Shown piece after piece: positions 32,318 to 39,917 of a stretch of 64,000 nt of DNA; positions within the stretch are counted from its first letter, which is position 1; the number at the start of each line of letters is the position of its first letter. The translations under genes and the position numbers were made by a program. Source of the stretch: Serratia liquefaciens (GTDB lineage Bacteria > Pseudomonadota > Gammaproteobacteria > Enterobacterales > Enterobacteriaceae); the NCBI GenBank assembly GCA_012719855.1, contig JAAXZN010000050.1, forward strand, positions 167,823 to 231,822. The letters are read 5' to 3'. The notes below the pieces were generated by a model, which made no database searches, had not been told where the DNA came from, and saw only the letters and a list, made by a program, of their open reading frames with translations.

Positions 32318-32554
32318 ATGGAAAAGAAACCTCTCCCGCCGAGCCTGTGCGAACCGCGTTACCACATTGGCACCATCGTGAATTACTCAGATCACCGGGG
32401 TAAGGATGTTCAGGGACAGATAGTCAGCGCCTGCGCCCGCTGGACGGGATTTAAAGACGGTTCGGCGTATGTCCTGACGTATGCCATTACCCACCCTTCT
32501 AGCAGCCGCCTGCAGCACCACAGCGAAAGCACAATCCACGGAGAGGTTGAATAA
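32318..32554 (+). CDS. Uncharacterised small phage protein, 78 aa
   Basis: Starts MEKKPLPPSLC at an ATG 2 bp after the previous stop. Soluble, with several His and Ser near the C-terminus. No recognised motif. Followed after 3 bp by the ParB-like gene. Confidence 0.55.
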   Translation: MEKKPLPPSLCEPRYHIGTIVNYSDHRGKDVQGQIVSACARWTGFKDGSAYVLTYAITHPSSSRLQHHSESTIHGEVE

Positions 32555-32557
32555 CAG

Positions 32558-33400
32558 ATGGCTAACTCATTTAAGCAGATGGCAAAGGACGGCACGATAA
32601 AACGCCCTGATGGGCGCATGACTATGAACCTGGACGATATCCACGTTCAGGAAGGCTTTAACAAGCGTGTGGAGAATGAACACACTCTGGCTGAGGATGA
32701 AAAACTCTTTCAGCACCTGATGAAAGGCAAACCGGTGCCTCCGCTTGAGGTAAGGGTTCGCGATGAAGGTGGTGTTTGGGTTGTCGAAGGCCACCGCCGT
32801 CGCAGAGCTTATAGCCGCTGTCGTGACGCAGGCAAGCCAGTAGAGCGCATACAGATAATTCCGTTTACTGGAAATGATGTAGAGCGCATCGCGCGCATCA
32901 TGAACAGCAACACCCAGTTACCGCTATCCCCTTACGAGCAATCACTCGTCGTAAAAGAGCTGGCGGGGTTTAACCTTTCCCCTGATGAAATAGCGGCGCT
33001 GGTCGGCAAGAGCCGCGCAACAGTCGATAAGTTGCTGGCATTCAGCCAAGCAAATCACGACGTTCAGACGCTTGTTAGAGAAGGTTCGGTTGCCGTTGAT
33101 GCCGCTGTAGACCGTGTGAAAGAACACGGCGAAGCTGCTGGAAAAGTGCTTGCCGGCGACGTCGAAAAGGCCAAGAAGGCAGGCAAGAAGAAGGTCACCA
33201 AGTCCTTTATCACTCCCCTATTCAGCGCCACCCGCGCACGCAGATTATGCGAGCTGCTTTATGACGCTGCCCCAATACTTCGTGAAGAAGGTGATGTGTT
33301 ACTGCTCACTCCGGGAACCAGAGAGGAAATAAACAAAATCCTCAACGAGTACCGGCAACAGAACCCCGCCCAGGAGGCCATCGATGATCAAGCGATTTAA
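32558..33400 (+). CDS. ParB/Spo0J-like nuclease-fold protein
   Basis: 280 residues. ParB-type N-terminal domain with VVEGHRRRRAY (the GEHRR-like box) and NSNTQLPLSPYEQ, followed by a helix-turn-helix (LSPDEIAALVGKSRATVDKLL). Phage-encoded ParB-like proteins may act in regulation or methylation protection rather than partition; no ParA is present. Confidence 0.8.
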   Translation: MANSFKQMAKDGTIKRPDGRMTMNLDDIHVQEGFNKRVENEHTLAEDEKLFQHLMKGKPVPPLEVRVRDEGGVWVVEGHRRRRAYSRCRDAGKPVERIQIIPFTGNDVERIARIMNSNTQLPLSPYEQSLVVKELAGFNLSPDEIAALVGKSRATVDKLLAFSQANHDVQTLVREGSVAVDAAVDRVKEHGEAAGKVLAGDVEKAKKAGKKKVTKSFITPLFSATRARRLCELLYDAAPILREEGDVLLLTPGTREEINKILNEYRQQNPAQEAIDDQAI

Positions 33401-34178
33401 TCCTGACTTTTCGCTGAGCATTTCTCATGAGCTCGCTTATATGCGTGAAACCCCGGAGGGCGGCTACGTGGCACACGGTGACTATGCAACGTTGTTTTCT
33501 GAACTGGAATCGGTGAAGGCTGAGCGCGACGCGCAGCAGAAACGAGCCGATGCGCTGGCTGTGGAGAATGCGGAGTTGCAGCGTGAGCGCTCTGAACTTA
33601 TTGCTATCGGCGAGCTAATCCGCACACAAAACAACCGCATAACTGACCAACCATTTTTCGCCGTAATGACCAAGCGCGAAATCATCGGCTCTGAAGACCA
33701 TGACTGTGACCGTATTTGCTGGGTTGAGAACCAGAGCGGTGATTATGTCGAAGCTACAGAGACACAGCATCGGCGCTTGGAGGCTATCTATCAGGCCAAA
33801 TATGAGGTTAGAGACGGTTGGGATAGATACGCCATGAAGGAGATTGATGTGTTTGTGACTGGTTGTTTTACCGAGCAGGGTTGCAAAGACTACATCAATA
33901 AAAACGGTCATAACCTCAACAAGCCGTTTATTTACGCCTTCGGAAGCTATCGCAACGATGAATATCAGACAGTGCGGAAATTCATCATGCAGATGCCGGA
34001 AACCCCAGCCACCTCCGCCGCCCTTGCAGCTATAGAAGCGCGAATCCTTCCGACAAACATCGCAGAAATCATTGATAGCGGTGACATTGAGGCAATTTGT
34101 TTCCATTCTAATTTTGCCGATCGCGAACGAATTCGCATGGCTCTATATGAATTTCGGCAGCTTCGGGAGGCCAAATGA
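33384..34178 (+). CDS. Ead/Ea22-like early phage protein
   Basis: 264 residues. Residues about 38-72 are a coiled coil (SELESVKAERDAQQKRADAL), the common module of Ea22-like accessory proteins, followed by a unique domain with several cysteines. Overlaps ParB-like by 17 bp; ends in REAK at the recurring gene junction. Confidence 0.55.
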   Translation: MIKRFNPDFSLSISHELAYMRETPEGGYVAHGDYATLFSELESVKAERDAQQKRADALAVENAELQRERSELIAIGELIRTQNNRITDQPFFAVMTKREIIGSEDHDCDRICWVENQSGDYVEATETQHRRLEAIYQAKYEVRDGWDRYAMKEIDVFVTGCFTEQGCKDYINKNGHNLNKPFIYAFGSYRNDEYQTVRKFIMQMPETPATSAALAAIEARILPTNIAEIIDSGDIEAICFHSNFADRERIRMALYEFRQLREAK

Positions 34179-34417
34179 GCGTATTAAGCAAGCACCACAA
34201 AGAGCTGAATGCTGAAGGTGTCGGGAAGTGCTCTGTACCGATGTGGAGTGGCGGCAGCCCAGCAGGTTTCTGCGATGAGCCAGCTTATGGCATGCCGTTA
34301 CCGCGTGAATATGTAGAAAACAGATTCACCGGCCAGCGCCGCTACCTTACCTCTGGTTATGACGGCTATGTTCCTGCCCTGGCTTGCCCATGTCACGGAG
34401 GCCCGAAAAAACCATGA
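34175..34417 (+). CDS. Uncharacterised small phage protein, 80 aa
   Basis: Starts in an ATGA overlap with the previous stop, with GGGAGG just upstream. Cys/His/Pro-rich (GKCSVPMW, GFCDEPAYG, ACPCHGG), consistent with a small metal-binding protein. No family named. Confidence 0.6.
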   Translation: MSVLSKHHKELNAEGVGKCSVPMWSGGSPAGFCDEPAYGMPLPREYVENRFTGQRRYLTSGYDGYVPALACPCHGGPKKP

Positions 34418-34587
34418 ATAAATGGATATGGCCTATCAGCAAGTTCTGGACGTTCACCCCGCAAGGCTGGGTTCTGGCTGTGGTATGGAATGTCTGCGAG
34501 TTACTCAAAATTAGGATGCCGCATGCGGAAAAAGCTTTCGGCGTAATCATCGGAAGGAAAGGTAACAAAGTGCGGGAGGCCAAATGA
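34414..34587 (+). CDS. Small protein with hydrophobic stretch, 57 aa
   Basis: Start at ATG 34414, overlapping the previous TGA (ATGA). Trp-rich N-terminus and one moderately hydrophobic segment (GWVLAVVWNVCELL), basic C-terminus ending REAK at the repeated junction sequence. Possibly membrane-associated. Confidence 0.55.
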   Translation: MNKWIWPISKFWTFTPQGWVLAVVWNVCELLKIRMPHAEKAFGVIIGRKGNKVREAK

Positions 34588-35117
34588 AGGTCACCGAAAC
34601 CAAAGTTCAGAGCCTCGAAATCACCGAGGTTGAACGCCTCGACCCTATCAGCGTTATGGCTGAGAACTACGAGCCAGGACGCGGGAGAATCACGATCACC
34701 TGTTACGGCAAAGCATGGACTTCTTTCTGGCCGGCAATGGGTGGCGATACTGTTCAGCAGTTTTTCATTCGCGTATCGAATGACTACCTGATCGGCAACT
34801 TCGCACCACAAATGCAGAGCGAGGTTGATGACGACAACGACGCCAATACTGAGTTTGTTAAATCTGAAATCTGCAAGCTGCGTCGTGATGGTGAAATCGA
34901 TAAAGAGAAGGCGCGGGACATGTGGGATTCCGCAGAGTGCAGCGATGACGTTAAGACGGATTGCTGCTCATGGAGCAACGGCTCTGTGCTTCTTGAGCTA
35001 CTTGGTGACGATCCCTACTACGCCAAATGGCCTACCGTCCCTAACCACGAATACCAATACCTTGAGCGCATTCTGGATGCTGTACGTGAAGCACTGAAGC
35101 AAGTGGAGGCCAAATGA
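34584..35117 (+). CDS. Uncharacterised early phage protein, 177 aa
   Basis: Begins MKVTETKVQSLEI after the repeated GGGAGGCCAA junction. Acidic middle (EVDDDNDANTEF) and aromatic-rich core; ends VEAK at the next copy of the junction. Found as accessory cargo in lambdoid left arms; function unknown. Confidence 0.6.
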   Translation: MKVTETKVQSLEITEVERLDPISVMAENYEPGRGRITITCYGKAWTSFWPAMGGDTVQQFFIRVSNDYLIGNFAPQMQSEVDDDNDANTEFVKSEICKLRRDGEIDKEKARDMWDSAECSDDVKTDCCSWSNGSVLLELLGDDPYYAKWPTVPNHEYQYLERILDAVREALKQVEAK

Positions 35118-35542
35118 AAGAGCGCCCATACGACAACCGCAAGGCTCGCATTGAGAAGAAATTCAGCACCGAAGCGATGCGTCTTCTGATTGCACTCATG
35201 CCGCGTCAATACCCCGCCGATGCATTTGAAATGGGTTGGGGATATGAATGCCATCTTGATTTCGACCAGTGGCAAGTAACCACCGTTGATTATTGGGGTG
35301 AGGCTGACAGCCATGATGCGTTCTATCTGCTGCACGACGCACTGATTTTGCAAACCACCGACTGGGACGGCATAGGAAAGGCTCACAATGCGGCAGGCTG
35401 GGAGAATCATGAGGACGTTGATGAATCACCATTCTATTCCCATTGGCGTCTTGGTGATGTAACCCGCCGAGAAATCATTACCCACTGCCGCAAATTGGTT
35501 AAGGCTGGCGTGTGCTGGGAGGTGCGTGATGCCAGCAAATGA
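35114..35542 (+). CDS. Uncharacterised early phage protein, 142 aa
   Basis: Aromatic- and acidic-rich soluble protein (GWGYECHLDFDQW, SHDAFYLLHDAL). ATGA overlap with the previous gene and overlap of 14 bp with the Lar-like gene. No motif recognised. Confidence 0.6.
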   Translation: MKERPYDNRKARIEKKFSTEAMRLLIALMPRQYPADAFEMGWGYECHLDFDQWQVTTVDYWGEADSHDAFYLLHDALILQTTDWDGIGKAHNAAGWENHEDVDESPFYSHWRLGDVTRREIITHCRKLVKAGVCWEVRDASK

Positions 35543-35741
35543 ACTGAAGCCATGCCCGTTCTGCGGCGGCAAAGATGTTGAAGCATTCCAGCAGTATCCA
35601 GAAGACGACGGCGGTATGGGCTCATACATTGTGCGCTGCCACGGTTGCGATGCTCAATCAGCGCAGTTCATCGGGAAAGGCAAGCGGGACGTGGCAATTC
35701 GAGCTTGGAACCGGCGCACCGAGGAGGCCCAGCATGGCTAA
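35529..35741 (+). CDS. Lar-family restriction alleviation protein
   Basis: 70 residues from the ATG at 35529 (GGAGGT upstream). LKPCPFCGGKDV near the N-terminus and VRCHGCDAQS form the four-cysteine zinc ribbon of Lar/ zinc-ribbon anti-restriction proteins, ending with the typical AIRAWNRR block. Such proteins modulate type I restriction in favour of the phage. Confidence 0.75.
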   Translation: MPANELKPCPFCGGKDVEAFQQYPEDDGGMGSYIVRCHGCDAQSAQFIGKGKRDVAIRAWNRRTEEAQHG

Positions 35742-36021
35742 GCGTAAGAGCAAAGACCAGCAATTCATTGACGACATGATCCGCTGTCGCGGTATCGACT
35801 TTGCCCGCATCGGGATGATGGTTGAGGTGTATGGCGACCTTGGAACGATCGTTGGAATGAATGGCAGTGCCAACCTCGATGTCGTATTCGCCAACCAACT
35901 CAAATACGGCAAGCACCCGGAAAACTGCCACCCATTTTGCGAAGTGAAGTATTTCGATAAATCCGGAACTGTCATCGCCGATTACACGAAGTCAGCCGAG
36001 GCCCAGGAGAAAGCATTATGA
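35734..36021 (+). CDS. Uncharacterised phage protein, 95 aa
   Basis: Start at the ATG at 35734 (GAGGAGG upstream), overlapping the Lar-like gene by 8 bp. Contains a small SH3-like beta pattern (MVEVYGDLGTIVGMNGSANLDVVF), common in proteins that sense DNA or RNA context. No specific family. Confidence 0.6.
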   Translation: MAKRKSKDQQFIDDMIRCRGIDFARIGMMVEVYGDLGTIVGMNGSANLDVVFANQLKYGKHPENCHPFCEVKYFDKSGTVIADYTKSAEAQEKAL

Positions 36022-36626
36022 GCAAGACAGAAAACAAAATCATCCTGATGGATGACGTAGAAGCGGCCAGCATTCAGACGTTAACCGGGTGGGTTGATCG
36101 TCATGGACGGTACTGGGGCAACGATGAGCAGATGGCTCGCTGGTGTGGTGCTACACATCGTAAATGCAAAAACAAGCCTGACGAACACCCTATTCATGAC
36201 ACGCACGGTTACTGTGAAGAATGCCACCGGGAAAGCCGTCAGGCGGATTTTGCAAAAATGGAGCACGTTGTTTGGGCCGGTGAGCCGCTGGTTATCTTCG
36301 ACAGCGACCAATACTTTTTCGACGCTGAATCGCTGGCTGACTATTGCTGGGAAAACTCAGTTTTACCCAGCGAACTGCAACTGATCATCTGCGATCCGAA
36401 CTATCCGCCTGAATTCGATATAGAGCAGCACTGTGAAGAGATCATCCCAGATGGCGAAGACTACTATTCCCTGTCGCAAGAAATAAGGGATGCCGCCGAC
36501 GCACTGAATAAGGCCATCAAGCAAAGCGCACCAGTATCGTGGAGCAGTAGCGATCAGGTGGCGATTGTGTCTGACGATATGCTCACTGATGAGCAGAAGG
36601 CCGAAATCATAGCGGAGCGTGCGTGA
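36018..36626 (+). CDS. Uncharacterised phage protein with Cys/His cluster, 202 aa
   Basis: Near residues 43-70 there is a cluster of Cys and His (WCGATHRKC, HDTHGYCEECH) that could bind zinc, then an acidic C-terminal half. ATGA overlap with the preceding gene. Function unknown. Confidence 0.6.
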   Translation: MSKTENKIILMDDVEAASIQTLTGWVDRHGRYWGNDEQMARWCGATHRKCKNKPDEHPIHDTHGYCEECHRESRQADFAKMEHVVWAGEPLVIFDSDQYFFDAESLADYCWENSVLPSELQLIICDPNYPPEFDIEQHCEEIIPDGEDYYSLSQEIRDAADALNKAIKQSAPVSWSSSDQVAIVSDDMLTDEQKAEIIAERA

Positions 36627-37192
36627 TGGACAATAAGCTGAGCGAACTGAGCAAGCCGGTGGCGTGGACTGACGAACGCGGAAACCTGTGCACCAACCGA
36701 AACAAAGAGCGCGGGCTGGAGAGTCGATACCACCAAGACTACGAGAAATACACGACACCTTTCTACTCGCAAGAGTACGTATCCGCCCTGCTGGCAGAGC
36801 TGGAAGCGAAGGATAAGACGCTGGAACTTGAACGGGAGAAGTCACGGCGGGTTATGAGCGAAAACCATCAGCAGGCAGAGCGCATCGCCGAGCTGGAAGC
36901 CACTCAGATGACAGGCCCGTTGGCAATGATGTTAGAGCGTTTGGCGGCACTTGAGCGCATTACCGAAGGCGTTGACCAGTTAGCGATTGACGGTGGTTGG
37001 ACGGCGCGGGGAATGAGTGAGTATGCAAAGTCGCTGGAAGCCAAGCTGGCTACGCCGGTGCGGTTGCCGGATACGCGGCAATCAGTTTCTGGTGACAGAT
37101 ACCAATGGTCTGATGGCGTTTTCAATTATAAACAAGACGCGATAGCCATGCTGCGCGCCGTTGGCTTCACCGTAGAGGGGGATGAACAGTGA
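36626..37192 (+). CDS. Ea22-like coiled-coil protein, 188 aa
   Basis: Start at ATG 36626 in a TGATG overlap with the previous stop. N-terminal WTDERGNLCTNRN segment, a coiled coil at about 55-95 (LLAELEAKDKTLELEREKS), and a C-terminal globular part. Same modular organisation as other left-arm accessory proteins of lambdoid phages. Confidence 0.6.
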   Translation: MDNKLSELSKPVAWTDERGNLCTNRNKERGLESRYHQDYEKYTTPFYSQEYVSALLAELEAKDKTLELEREKSRRVMSENHQQAERIAELEATQMTGPLAMMLERLAALERITEGVDQLAIDGGWTARGMSEYAKSLEAKLATPVRLPDTRQSVSGDRYQWSDGVFNYKQDAIAMLRAVGFTVEGDEQ

Positions 37193-37374
37193 GCTATTTC
37201 TTCCTGATTATCGTCGTCAGCAGCCAAAGCATGAACATGCAGGTGCAGCCCATGCAAAGCATGGAGCAGTGCCAAGCAGCGATTAAGTCAATCGACATCG
37301 CCAGCGAGAAAAGCACGTGGAGCGAGGCCATTCCTCGCGTCAATAACATTAAATGCGTCGAGGTGAAGCCATGA
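37189..37374 (+). CDS. Small protein with N-terminal hydrophobic segment, 61 aa
   Basis: GTG start overlapping the previous TGA (GTGA). The first 13 residues are hydrophobic (YFFLIIVVSSQS), so it may be exported or membrane-attached; two cysteines follow. Ends in an ATGA overlap with the next gene. Confidence 0.5.
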   Translation: MSYFFLIIVVSSQSMNMQVQPMQSMEQCQAAIKSIDIASEKSTWSEAIPRVNNIKCVEVKP

Positions 37375-37961
37375 CACAGACACTAACGACTAAGCAGCTT
37401 AATGCAATCGCAGCAGGTGAATTCGACGCATGCTCTGTGCTTGACGCATCGGTATCGATGGCCCGCGAACTCCTGGCTAACCGGGAGGCGCAGCCGGTGG
37501 TATGGGGATCGCCGAAAACTGTTGGTCAGTTGATCGGGCAGCTTCAGACGCTCGACCCTGCCATGGAAACTACCGCGTTGCTGCGTATGCCCGATGATTT
37601 CCAAGATGGCAATGCAGTAAAGCAGGTGCCAATCACTATTTCGTTCGAGAAGCTAAACGGGCACTGGCTGGCTCCGTATAAGGGCGATGGCCGGAAAGTC
37701 CTGGCATTTTGGGCGAAGGCCGATCATCGAGAAGAAGCTGATAGAGGCGAATTGTTCACCGCCCCGCCAGCGCCGGTTGTAAACCCAGAGTTTACAGGTG
37801 CGACAGCAGCGCCGGACTTCAAAGCACTGGCTGAGAATTTGGTAGAGAACCTTGTCGATTGCGGTGGAGCAGATGAAAAAGCAGTTGAGCAATTCCTGAA
37901 ATGGACGGAGAAAACCTGCCGCGCCGCAATGCTGGCAGCAGCACCGGAGGGCAGCAATTGA
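37371..37961 (+). CDS. Ea22-like accessory protein, 196 aa
   Basis: Start at ATG 37371 (ATGA overlap). N-terminal helical module (LTTKQLNAIAAGEFDACSVL), a central beta part (VPITISFEKLNGHWLAPY), and a Pro/Ala linker leading to a C-terminal helical tail. Last gene before the LexA-controlled promoter. Function unknown. Confidence 0.55.
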   Translation: MTQTLTTKQLNAIAAGEFDACSVLDASVSMARELLANREAQPVVWGSPKTVGQLIGQLQTLDPAMETTALLRMPDDFQDGNAVKQVPITISFEKLNGHWLAPYKGDGRKVLAFWAKADHREEADRGELFTAPPAPVVNPEFTGATAAPDFKALAENLVENLVDCGGADEKAVEQFLKWTEKTCRAAMLAAAPEGSN

Positions 37962-38001
37962 CTCCCGCCAAACCATAATTATACTGTATGCATAAACAGT
38001 A
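37958..38001 (+). promoter_or_regulatory. SOS promoter: TTGACT-N16-TATACT with LexA box
   Basis: TTGACT at 37958-37963, TATACT at 37980-37985 and a LexA box CTGT ATGCATAA ACAG (37984-37999) on the -10/start region. A near-consensus promoter repressed by LexA, giving SOS control to the gene at 38019 and perhaps to the downstream xis/int genes. Confidence 0.75.
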
Positions 38002-38018
38002 TTTTCATGGTGTGCATT

Positions 38019-38276
38019 ATGGGCTCAAAAGAACTCGGCTATCAAATCGTCTATCGCGGCGAATCACTTCCCCATTTCGTAGACGGTGGCTGGGTGTTCT
38101 TCCAGCGCCTCAAGGAGTATGGAGGCGGCTACTGGCTGGGACGCACATACAACGATGCGTTCATATTCGGACTTGAGCGGCCAACGTCGCTGTTTGAAGG
38201 TATCCAGTTCATCCTGGCTTCAAGGTCAGTCGAGAGAAACGCAGATCAGTTTGATGACGATTTCACCCTCTTCTAA
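38019..38276 (+). CDS. LexA-controlled protein of unknown function, 85 aa
   Basis: Start at ATG 38019 (MGSKELGY), 18 bp after the LexA box. Aromatic- and glycine-rich (GGWVFFQRLKEYGGGYWLG). Acidic C-terminus (NADQFDDDFTLF). It does not look like DinI. The SOS promoter suggests a role at induction. The ribosome binding site is weak. Confidence 0.65.
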   Translation: MGSKELGYQIVYRGESLPHFVDGGWVFFQRLKEYGGGYWLGRTYNDAFIFGLERPTSLFEGIQFILASRSVERNADQFDDDFTLF

Positions 38277-38291
38277 GAAGGAATCCACACG

Positions 38292-38510
38292 TTGCTGCTT
38301 ATGCCAGACGACAACGAAATACTCGCAAGGCTCAGCGCTACCGGCTCCACACCTGATTCAGTTGCAAACCTTCTCCGCTGTGCCGGTTACAGCGGCATGA
38401 CTGGCATAGCCATACGCAGACGGCTGATCAGGCTGGAAAAAGAAAAGGCTGTTGAGCGCGTTCGCCGCCCAGACATCAAAAAAATCTGCTGGGCACCAAC
38501 CACCAAATAA
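38292..38510 (+). CDS. Putative small DNA-binding protein, 72 aa
   Basis: TTG start at 38292 preferred because AGAAGGA lies about 9 bp upstream; an ATG three codons on is too far. Helical with a basic C-terminus (RRRLIRLEKEKAVERVRRP), consistent with a winged-helix or small DNA-binding fold. Follows the SOS gene by 15 bp. Confidence 0.5.
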   Translation: MLLMPDDNEILARLSATGSTPDSVANLLRCAGYSGMTGIAIRRRLIRLEKEKAVERVRRPDIKKICWAPTTK

Positions 38511-38529
38511 CACTTCCCCACCGGACAAA

Positions 38530-38739
38530 ATGAAACCTCGAATTCCACAACGAATCAGCATCAAAGCTGAGGGGGTTCTATGCGCCTATAAGGCTGGCAA
38601 AAAGACGCCCGCACGAACCTACCAACACAATCATTTAACGCTGCCAGTGGCCCGCTGCTGGCGTTTGCTTTCAAAAGACAACGGCCATTCATGGGAGGTC
38701 ATGTCCCATGAGCGCTACAACAACCAGATAAGGATCTGA
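38530..38739 (+). CDS. Uncharacterised small basic protein, 69 aa
   Basis: Start chosen at ATG 38530 (MKPRIPQRISIKAEG), though only a weak GGA lies upstream. Basic, with a C-terminal LLSKDNGHSWEVMSHERYN block. Followed after 2 bp by the next gene. No family recognised. Confidence 0.5.
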   Translation: MKPRIPQRISIKAEGVLCAYKAGKKTPARTYQHNHLTLPVARCWRLLSKDNGHSWEVMSHERYNNQIRI

Positions 38740-38741
38740 AT

Positions 38742-39122
38742 ATGACCAATTGTGAGTTACTAAAACACCTGGTTAAAGACGGTGGTAGTTATACCTGCAG
38801 CGAACTTCGCACACATCTTAACGCGGTGTTCCCTGGAGAAAATATTGATGTGAAGCGCACCCGCACGTTACGCGCCGCAATGGTTAACTCATGCTTTGTT
38901 AAATGCGAATGGGCTCATGTTGGGAAAGGTGAAAAGTCAATCAAAGTGGTCAGTGTCGATCCGCGATTTGGTGACTACGCAAGAGCAAAACCAAAGGGTG
39001 TTCAGCAGAAAATCACTGATAGCTATCTACGCAGCGAACCGCCCGAAGTGGTACGCCAAATGCTGCTCGTCCAGCAATTCAACAAGCTGCTCGCACCAGT
39101 AACCCACCAGCGCGCCTACTAA
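38742..39122 (+). CDS. Uncharacterised early phage protein, 126 aa
   Basis: AAGGA precedes the ATG. The first 60 residues look like a winged helix (NCELLKHLVKDGGSYTCSEL... RTRTLRAAMVNS), suggesting DNA binding; the C-terminal half is basic. Function unknown. Confidence 0.55.
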   Translation: MTNCELLKHLVKDGGSYTCSELRTHLNAVFPGENIDVKRTRTLRAAMVNSCFVKCEWAHVGKGEKSIKVVSVDPRFGDYARAKPKGVQQKITDSYLRSEPPEVVRQMLLVQQFNKLLAPVTHQRAY

Positions 39123-39137
39123 CCCCGGAGCATCATC

Positions 39138-39320
39138 ATGACATTTGGATATAAAAACTTAGCGCACCAAGCCGCTGAGGCAGAACGCCGTGCCGATTAT
39201 TCCGACGCGGCCAGTATTTGGCTTAAAGCATTCGAAGTGGCTCGGGCAGTCGATGTTACATGGGTACAAACCCGCATCGATTTTTGCGTTAACGCGGCAT
39301 CGCGCAACTGGGGCAGATAA
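39138..39320 (+). CDS. ANR-family regulator homologue
   Basis: 60 residues. The pattern YKNLAHQAAEAERRADYSDAA... IWLKAF...W...R..FC matches the ANR (AraC negative regulator) family, small proteins that bind and inhibit AraC/Rns-type virulence activators. Located in the pL/int region as cargo. Assigned by pattern. Confidence 0.6.
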   Translation: MTFGYKNLAHQAAEAERRADYSDAASIWLKAFEVARAVDVTWVQTRIDFCVNAASRNWGR

Positions 39321-39321
39321 A

Positions 39322-39537
39322 ATGCAACCTGTCGCTGATACCGGCAGCATTCAGAAAAACCTTCTCCGTAGCACAGCAAGAGAACTACTGAACGAATTCG
39401 AATCCCCCACAAACAAATTCACCTTTCGACAGCTACTCGACAAACACGCAGTAAAGATAACCCCCTACTGGCCTAAAACTCCGCCGGCATGGCTGCGTCT
39501 TTGCTGTGAGATTCATCGGGTACGCGAAGGGAAATAA
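39322..39537 (+). CDS. Uncharacterised small phage protein, 71 aa
   Basis: Start at ATG 39322, 1 bp after the ANR-like stop, with GGGG upstream. Begins with a helical segment (IQKNLLRSTARELLNEF) and ends with an Arg/Cys-rich part (WLRLCCEIHRVREGK). No family recognised. Confidence 0.5.
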   Translation: MQPVADTGSIQKNLLRSTARELLNEFESPTNKFTFRQLLDKHAVKITPYWPKTPPAWLRLCCEIHRVREGK

Positions 39538-39548
39538 CAGAGGCATAG

Positions 39549-39917
39549 ATGGATAAATATAGCCTTACAAGGGATGAGGCTTGCGCTTTCCTGGGCGTTT
39601 CCGCGCCAACCCTAACCGCGTGGATTCGCTCAGGAAGGTTATCAGCCACCCGAAAAGATCCAACCAAACCAAAGTCCCCCTACCTCATCACCAGAAACGC
39701 ATGTATTGCCGCACTCAACATTCCGATCCACACTGTGCCAGTGAGTGCGGCTGATACGACAGAGGAAACATCATGTCTATCTTCCGTAGAGGTGAAACCT
39801 GGTACGCGAGTTACTCGCAACCGGGCGGCAAACGTATTAAGGAAAGCCTTGGCACAACGGACAAGCGCCAAGCACAGGAGTTGCACGACAAGCGAAAAGC
39901 AGAACTTTGGAGAATAA
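39549..39917 (+). CDS. Putative excisionase / MerR-like HTH protein
   Basis: 122 residues. N-terminal [26 protein letters not shown] is the excisionase-type winged helix. Directly upstream of the integrase and overlapping its 5' end by 145 bp. Directs prophage excision with Int. The C-terminal 50 residues, in the overlap, are basic and of low complexity and may be a passive extension. Confidence 0.7.
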   Translation: MDKYSLTRDEACAFLGVSAPTLTAWIRSGRLSATRKDPTKPKSPYLITRNACIAALNIPIHTVPVSAADTTEETSCLSSVEVKPGTRVTRNRAANVLRKALAQRTSAKHRSCTTSEKQNFGE

